Below the pieces are notes generated by a model. The model saw only the letters and a list, made by a program, of their open reading frames with translations. It ran no database searches and was not told the DNA's origin. Of a stretch of 64,000 nucleotides of DNA, positions 60,120 through 64,000 are shown piece after piece (the first letter of the stretch is position 1; every line of letters starts with the position of its first letter). The translations under genes and the position numbers were made by a program. This DNA is from JBHELB01 sp041859045 (GTDB taxonomy: Bacteria > Hydrogenedentota > Hydrogenedentia > Hydrogenedentales > SLHB01), in NCBI GenBank assembly GCA_041859045.1, contig JBHELB010000063.1:1-64000 (forward strand). The letters run 5' to 3'.

Positions 60120-62966
60120 ATGATGCAGAGATGGCTGATTCTCGCGGCCATTTGCGTGCTGATGGTACCTGTCTGCGCGAGTGCGGAGACCCATGGCGCG
60201 CGAATACGTGACGTCGCGATTGTCGCGGTCGTTCAGGATAATGCGTCCGATCGAGACGAGAACCAGTATGCCCTTGCGGCGCGCGAGTTGGCCCGCTATT
60301 TTTCGGCCATGAGCGGAACGGAGGTTCCTGTTCTCGCGCCGGGGCAGGCTGTAAAGCAGAAGGTCATCTTCCTCCTTGGCGGCCCTGAACGCAATGCGCT
60401 TGTGGCGGATCTTGGCAAGCGGGCGCTCGTCGATGTGAAACTCCCCTCAGGCAATAAAGACGCGTTCATCGTGCGTTCCGGAAACGACGGGAAAACCAAT
60501 TATGTTGTCTTGGCTGGCGCGAACGGCTTGGCGACATTGTATGCGGTCTATCACTACCTCGAACACTGCTGCGATGTAGGCACGTTCATGGATGGCGAGC
60601 ACGTGCCCGATCGCAAGACGGTGCCCGTCGAAAACATCGACATCGCCGAAACGCCGCGGTTTCGCGATCGGCACTTTGGCTACTCGATGTGCTACGGCAT
60701 GAACAAATACTTCAACCAGTTCCGCACCGCCAACGAGATGAACCAACTCATGGACTGGATGGTGAAGCGCAAGATGAATCGCACGGGCTGGGGCTTTTTC
60801 GCGTATCCCGGCGGCACTGAGTCGGGCGCCGTATTCGGCTACGAGTGCAAGCCGCAAGAGGATTACGGCGCGGGCTGGCCGCGCGCCTGGACGTATTCGC
60901 CGGAGTATCGCACAAAGATGCTCCAAGACTGGTTTACCTACGCGCGCGCGCGCGGTGTTCAAATCTTTTATGCGATGGAGTTTGGTCTCGTCCCGGTCTC
61001 CTACCGCGAAAAGCACCCCGAATTGCCCTACGTGCCGAACCTCGGCTATGACGCTAACGTTATACAGCCGGACTCCCCGGAATGCCTTGCGGTGATGAAG
61101 CAGTATCTCAGCGAGATTATTCGCTTGTACGGCACCGACCACATCTACCAGGCAACGCCTTTCTGCGAGTCCACCGGCGGCGCAACGCCCGAAGCGGCCT
61201 TCGAAGTTAAGCTCAAGGCGGCGCGTTCTTTGTGCAACACGTTGTCCAAGCTCGACCCCGAGTATGTTTGGCAAAGCGATTCGTGGGATTTCGGCGCGGT
61301 GCCCAGCGTGTGGACGCCGGAACGTCTCGCGAAGTACTTCGATGAGCTGAAGCCGCTGCATGAACGGATGTACATCTATGACACGACTTCGGATGGGAAC
61401 CCATTCTGGAACCGCACTGACTATTTTGGCGGCGTGCCGTGGGCTTTCGGGGTGCTGCATTCGTTCCAGGGCGATGATTATCTGCACGGCAGTATGCCCC
61501 GGATTATCCAGCAGGCGCGCGAGGCCATCAACGCTCCAGGCTGCACGAACCTCAAGGGCATGTACCACATTCCGGAGAGCTTTGGTCACAACATTCTGTT
61601 CTTCCAGCTTACCAGTGCGCTCTCATGGGATCCTAATGAGGTAGACTTGGATAAGTTTTTGGAGGAATACTGCCGCACTCGCTATAGCAGCGCGTCGTAC
61701 AAGACCATGCGCGACTGCACGCGTACGTTGGTCGACGCGGTCTATCGCGGCGGCGGGCAGGACGTCTACTACCAACGCATGGGGATAACGTACAACCCGG
61801 CGGCATCTGCCCCGTTCGATGACTATTCGGCGTATCAACAGATATATCCGGAAGCCTGTCGCGAGATCCCGTTACTGGAGCAGGTCGTCGAGAAGATGCT
61901 GCCGGAAGCCAAGCGTGAGCGCGACAACAGACTCTTCGAGAACGACCTCGTCGATTACACGCGCACGATGCTGGGCACTAAGTCGAACTACTACATGATC
62001 AAAGCGTACGAAGCCTTCAAAAGCAAAGATCGCTCCGCATTCGACAAGAACACCGCCTTGACACTGAAGTGCCTCGACGGCATCGCGATGGTCCTTTCGA
62101 CGCGGCCCGATTTTTCCATCAAGAAAACCATCGACGACGCAATGGCGATACCGGGCACAAACCCCTTTGTGCCGCGCATGGTCCGCAAGCACGCGATCAA
62201 CGACATGTACGCGCCGGTCGAGAACTTCGAACAGCTTGTGCTGTTTTCGAAGCCGCGCGTCGAGGCTTACTTCAACGAAATGCGCACGCGCATGGAACGC
62301 GGCGACACGTCGTTCCCGCGTTCGAGCATGAATGAAGCATTCGGTAAACTCGACCAGCAGTGGTGGGACAAGGAGATCGTTGTTCCCGACAGCGCGAAGT
62401 TTAAGGGATCGACAATCGACGCCGTTCGCGCGGCCTACAAGATCGTGCCGATGGGCGCAGTCGAGACGACCAAGAATATAGACCTCAAAACAGACCAAGT
62501 TATCTCGTGCACGCCGGATTCGCCGTCCGAGTTGCACGTTAGTCCGTGGGAAGACGGCGTGCCACGCGTCGAAAAGGCCGAGGGACGCAACGTCTGGAAG
62601 ATCGAGACACTTCCCAACAAGTATCTCTATTTTGCGAACAGCGCGGACGTGGCATCCAACTGCCGGGAACCTGTCGTTGTCATTGTGCAATACCTTGATA
62701 AGGGCACGGGCAAGTTTGCGGTTGAATACGATGCCTACGAGAGCGACTACCAACCGGCCACGCCAATCATCCTGACGGACTCGGGCGAATGGAAGACGGC
62801 AAAAATCACGCTGCCGCATCCGCAATTCCTACAGGGGCAGAACGGCGGCGCCAATTTTCGGCTGATAGCACTCGGCGGCCCATGCTCTATCGCGGGCGTG
62901 GCTATCGCTTCGCCACACACGACCGAATTGCCGACGTTTGAGCACGTGAAAGGGACGGCGAAATAG
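60120..62966 (+). CDS. GH89 alpha-N-acetylglucosaminidase-like enzyme
   Basis: A 948-residue secreted protein (signal peptide ending near CASAE, about residue 21). It follows the alpha-N-acetylglucosaminidase (NAGLU, GH89) architecture: an N-terminal GH-type domain, a TIM barrel with RLYGTDHIYQATPFCEST, GGVPWAFGVLHSFQGDDYLHG and MYHIPESFGHN, then a helical region and a C-terminal beta-sandwich. Glu350 (PFCEST) and Glu486 (HIPES) line up with the two catalytic glutamates of human NAGLU (316 and 446). It would release GlcNAc from glycans such as heparan-type or mucin chains. ATG 60120 or 60123 follows GAGGAGG. Confidence 0.83.
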   Translation: MMQRWLILAAICVLMVPVCASAETHGARIRDVAIVAVVQDNASDRDENQYALAARELARYFSAMSGTEVPVLAPGQAVKQKVIFLLGGPERNALVADLGKRALVDVKLPSGNKDAFIVRSGNDGKTNYVVLAGANGLATLYAVYHYLEHCCDVGTFMDGEHVPDRKTVPVENIDIAETPRFRDRHFGYSMCYGMNKYFNQFRTANEMNQLMDWMVKRKMNRTGWGFFAYPGGTESGAVFGYECKPQEDYGAGWPRAWTYSPEYRTKMLQDWFTYARARGVQIFYAMEFGLVPVSYREKHPELPYVPNLGYDANVIQPDSPECLAVMKQYLSEIIRLYGTDHIYQATPFCESTGGATPEAAFEVKLKAARSLCNTLSKLDPEYVWQSDSWDFGAVPSVWTPERLAKYFDELKPLHERMYIYDTTSDGNPFWNRTDYFGGVPWAFGVLHSFQGDDYLHGSMPRIIQQAREAINAPGCTNLKGMYHIPESFGHNILFFQLTSALSWDPNEVDLDKFLEEYCRTRYSSASYKTMRDCTRTLVDAVYRGGGQDVYYQRMGITYNPAASAPFDDYSAYQQIYPEACREIPLLEQVVEKMLPEAKRERDNRLFENDLVDYTRTMLGTKSNYYMIKAYEAFKSKDRSAFDKNTALTLKCLDGIAMVLSTRPDFSIKKTIDDAMAIPGTNPFVPRMVRKHAINDMYAPVENFEQLVLFSKPRVEAYFNEMRTRMERGDTSFPRSSMNEAFGKLDQQWWDKEIVVPDSAKFKGSTIDAVRAAYKIVPMGAVETTKNIDLKTDQVISCTPDSPSELHVSPWEDGVPRVEKAEGRNVWKIETLPNKYLYFANSADVASNCREPVVVIVQYLDKGTGKFAVEYDAYESDYQPATPIILTDSGEWKTAKITLPHPQFLQGQNGGANFRLIALGGPCSIAGVAIASPHTTELPTFEHVKGTAK

Positions 62967-62992
62967 CCGACTACGACAAGAAGGAACTGATG

Positions 62993-63853
62993 ATGAAACT
63001 TGCTATTGATACGGGACTGTTCCCATACCAGAGTTGGGAAGAAACGTTCGATCTGATTGCCGAATCCGGCATCAAGTACGTGGAGTGGAGTCAGCGCGGT
63101 GACTTTCGCTTTCAAGACGTCGACGAAAAGGAGCTGTTGCGCGTTGGCAGATTGATTGAGCGCGCGGGACTGAAACTCGCGGGGATGATACCTATGACGC
63201 CGATCGCGAGCCCGTTGGAGGACGAGCGTCATAAGGCGGTCGATGACTGGAAACGTCTAGTCGAACTCACCGCATCGATGGGCGCAAGGCAAATGTTCGG
63301 GGAAATGACGGGAAACTGGGACTTCCGTAAGGAAACCGAGCTGTGCAAGCGGGCTTTTAGGCGTTCGATGGACGATATTGCGCCGACACTGGCAGCGGCT
63401 GGAATGCATGCGAGCTTTGAGCCGCATCCCGGCGATTTCCTGGAGGAGAACAACGGCGCGGTGGACTTGATTCGTGAGGTGAATCACCCCGAGATCGGTT
63501 ACCTGTTCTGCATGCCGCACACGTTTGTCATGGCGATGCCAGAGATGAAGCAAACGGCGGTCGAGATGATCGAATACGCTGGAAAGACGATCACTCATGC
63601 CCATATCGCGGACACGCACCCTGTGTGGCGCATTATTGCGATGGGGGGTGTTGGCGCGCACGAGCACATGTTGCCGGGCTGGGGCGAGGTTGACTTCGTC
63701 GCGATCATCGATGCGTTGCGTAAGGTTGGTTACGATGGGTTTATTTCGGCTCCGCTTTTTTCGCACGCCGATAGGGATGCCAAAGTCCCGCTGAACGCAG
63801 CAATACAGATGCGAGAATACGCTGTGAACACGCTGGGCATATCAACCGACTAG
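62993..63853 (+). CDS. Sugar phosphate isomerase/epimerase family TIM-barrel protein
   Basis: A 286-residue AP-endonuclease-2-type barrel, as in hydroxypyruvate isomerase and xylose isomerase-like proteins. Metal ligands are likely Glu in MFGEMTGNW, His/Asp in PEIGYLFCMPHTF and HAHIADTHP, and Glu in SAPLF region. It probably isomerises or epimerises a sugar released by the GH89 enzyme. A second in-frame ATG at 62990 is also possible. It is 26 nt downstream of the GH89 gene. Confidence 0.83.
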   Translation: MKLAIDTGLFPYQSWEETFDLIAESGIKYVEWSQRGDFRFQDVDEKELLRVGRLIERAGLKLAGMIPMTPIASPLEDERHKAVDDWKRLVELTASMGARQMFGEMTGNWDFRKETELCKRAFRRSMDDIAPTLAAAGMHASFEPHPGDFLEENNGAVDLIREVNHPEIGYLFCMPHTFVMAMPEMKQTAVEMIEYAGKTITHAHIADTHPVWRIIAMGGVGAHEHMLPGWGEVDFVAIIDALRKVGYDGFISAPLFSHADRDAKVPLNAAIQMREYAVNTLGISTD

Positions 63854-63910
63854 ATGGGATTTAGGAAGTAGTTTGCGCGTGCCAAAAGAGCATTAGGAGG
63901 AGAGTATTTC

Positions 63911-64000
63911 ATGAGCAGGCTTGGAATCGCTTTGGTCGGTTGCGGCGGTATGGCCAGGAACGTCCATCTACCGGCTATCGACTTGTTGAAGAGCGACCTG
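63911..64000 (+). CDS. Gfo/Idh/MocA family oxidoreductase, N-terminal fragment
   Basis: Only 30 residues are in the window; the gene runs off the right edge. MSRLGIALVGCGGMARNVHL holds the Rossmann GxGGMA fingerprint of the family. ATG 63911 follows TTAGGAGGAGAG. It continues the operon after the isomerase gene and would oxidise the same sugar. Confidence 0.85.
   Translation, partial: MSRLGIALVGCGGMARNVHLPAIDLLKSDL

Noticed and set aside
60447..61589. Minus-strand open frame opposite the GH89 gene
   Set aside because: Antisense to the conserved barrel; no motif or start signal.
1..64000. CRISPR arrays, IS elements, tRNA or rRNA genes
   Set aside because: No regular repeat-spacer pattern, transposase motif, cloverleaf or rRNA sequence was noticed on reading; a tRNAscan or Rfam run was not possible here.

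Overview
The window is about 60% G+C, gene-dense and bacterial. It carries no phage, IS element, CRISPR array, rRNA or tRNA that I can see. The gene content points to a Gram-negative environmental bacterium of the PVC/Hydrogenedentota kind: a pseudopilin with the H-X9-DG tail, a PEP-CTERM protein, Kdo/LPS-type kinases, an outer-membrane barrel with multiheme lipoprotein cytochromes, and many secreted or sugar-directed enzymes (DUF4838, GH78, GH89, Gfo/Idh/MocA, ThuA, creatininase and UROD-like families). Candidatus Hydrogenedentota is my best guess; Lentisphaerae or Planctomycetes remain possible. This is inferred from gene content, not from a marker gene.

Layout. 0.27-7.4 kb (+): carbohydrate genes (secreted DUF4838 protein, UROD-family protein, 2-hydroxyacid dehydrogenase, small methyltransferase, ThuA-like protein, Gfo/Idh/MocA oxidoreductase). 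7.4-13.2 kb (+): trpD-trpC-trpF-trpB-trpA-pmbA, every junction overlapping; trpE and trpG are absent. 13.3-18.0 kb (+): prepilin peptidase, GH78 rhamnosidase-like enzyme, second 2-hydroxyacid dehydrogenase. 18.0-20.8 kb (-): crcB, MBOAT acyltransferase, SGNH partner. 21.0-22.9 kb: dxs. 23.0-24.2 kb (-): an H-X9-DG pseudopilin preceded by a strong promoter and a clear cobalamin riboswitch. 24.3-27.5 kb: divergent acyl-CoA ligase and mgtE. 27.6-31.1 kb (+): multiheme lipoprotein, outer-membrane barrel, 14-heme lipoprotein, then a strong terminator; this looks like a porin-cytochrome electron conduit. 31.2-34.6 kb (+): SH3-like, M48 peptidase and TPR proteins. 34.6-36.1 kb (-): two tandem Kdo/WaaP-type kinases. 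36.5-37.3 kb (+): PEP-CTERM protein behind a sigma-54-type promoter. 37.4-39.2 kb (+): ispG and a rhodanese. 39.2-42.8 kb (-): overlapping membrane protein, PpiC isomerase and M23 peptidase genes. 42.9-45.4 kb (+): rsmD, nrdR (with paired NrdR boxes) and fumC. 45.5-49.6 kb: lactate-permease-family transporter and an incomplete sugar ABC system. 49.6-52.2 kb (-): CoA-binding protein, flippase-like membrane protein, creatininase family. 52.6-57.0 kb: Tat-exported (alpha/alpha)6-type protein and Kup. 57.3-64.0 kb: an IclR regulator divergent from a YdcZ-like protein, MFS transporter, GH89 enzyme, sugar isomerase and a truncated oxidoreductase, which reads as a regulated catabolic unit.

The most notable items are the cobalamin riboswitch in front of a pseudopilin rather than a B12 gene, the lipoprotein-barrel-lipoprotein multiheme cluster, and three regulatory layouts legible from sequence: sigma-54/PEP-CTERM, NrdR boxes 31 bp apart, and IclR-type operators just downstream of two divergent promoters.
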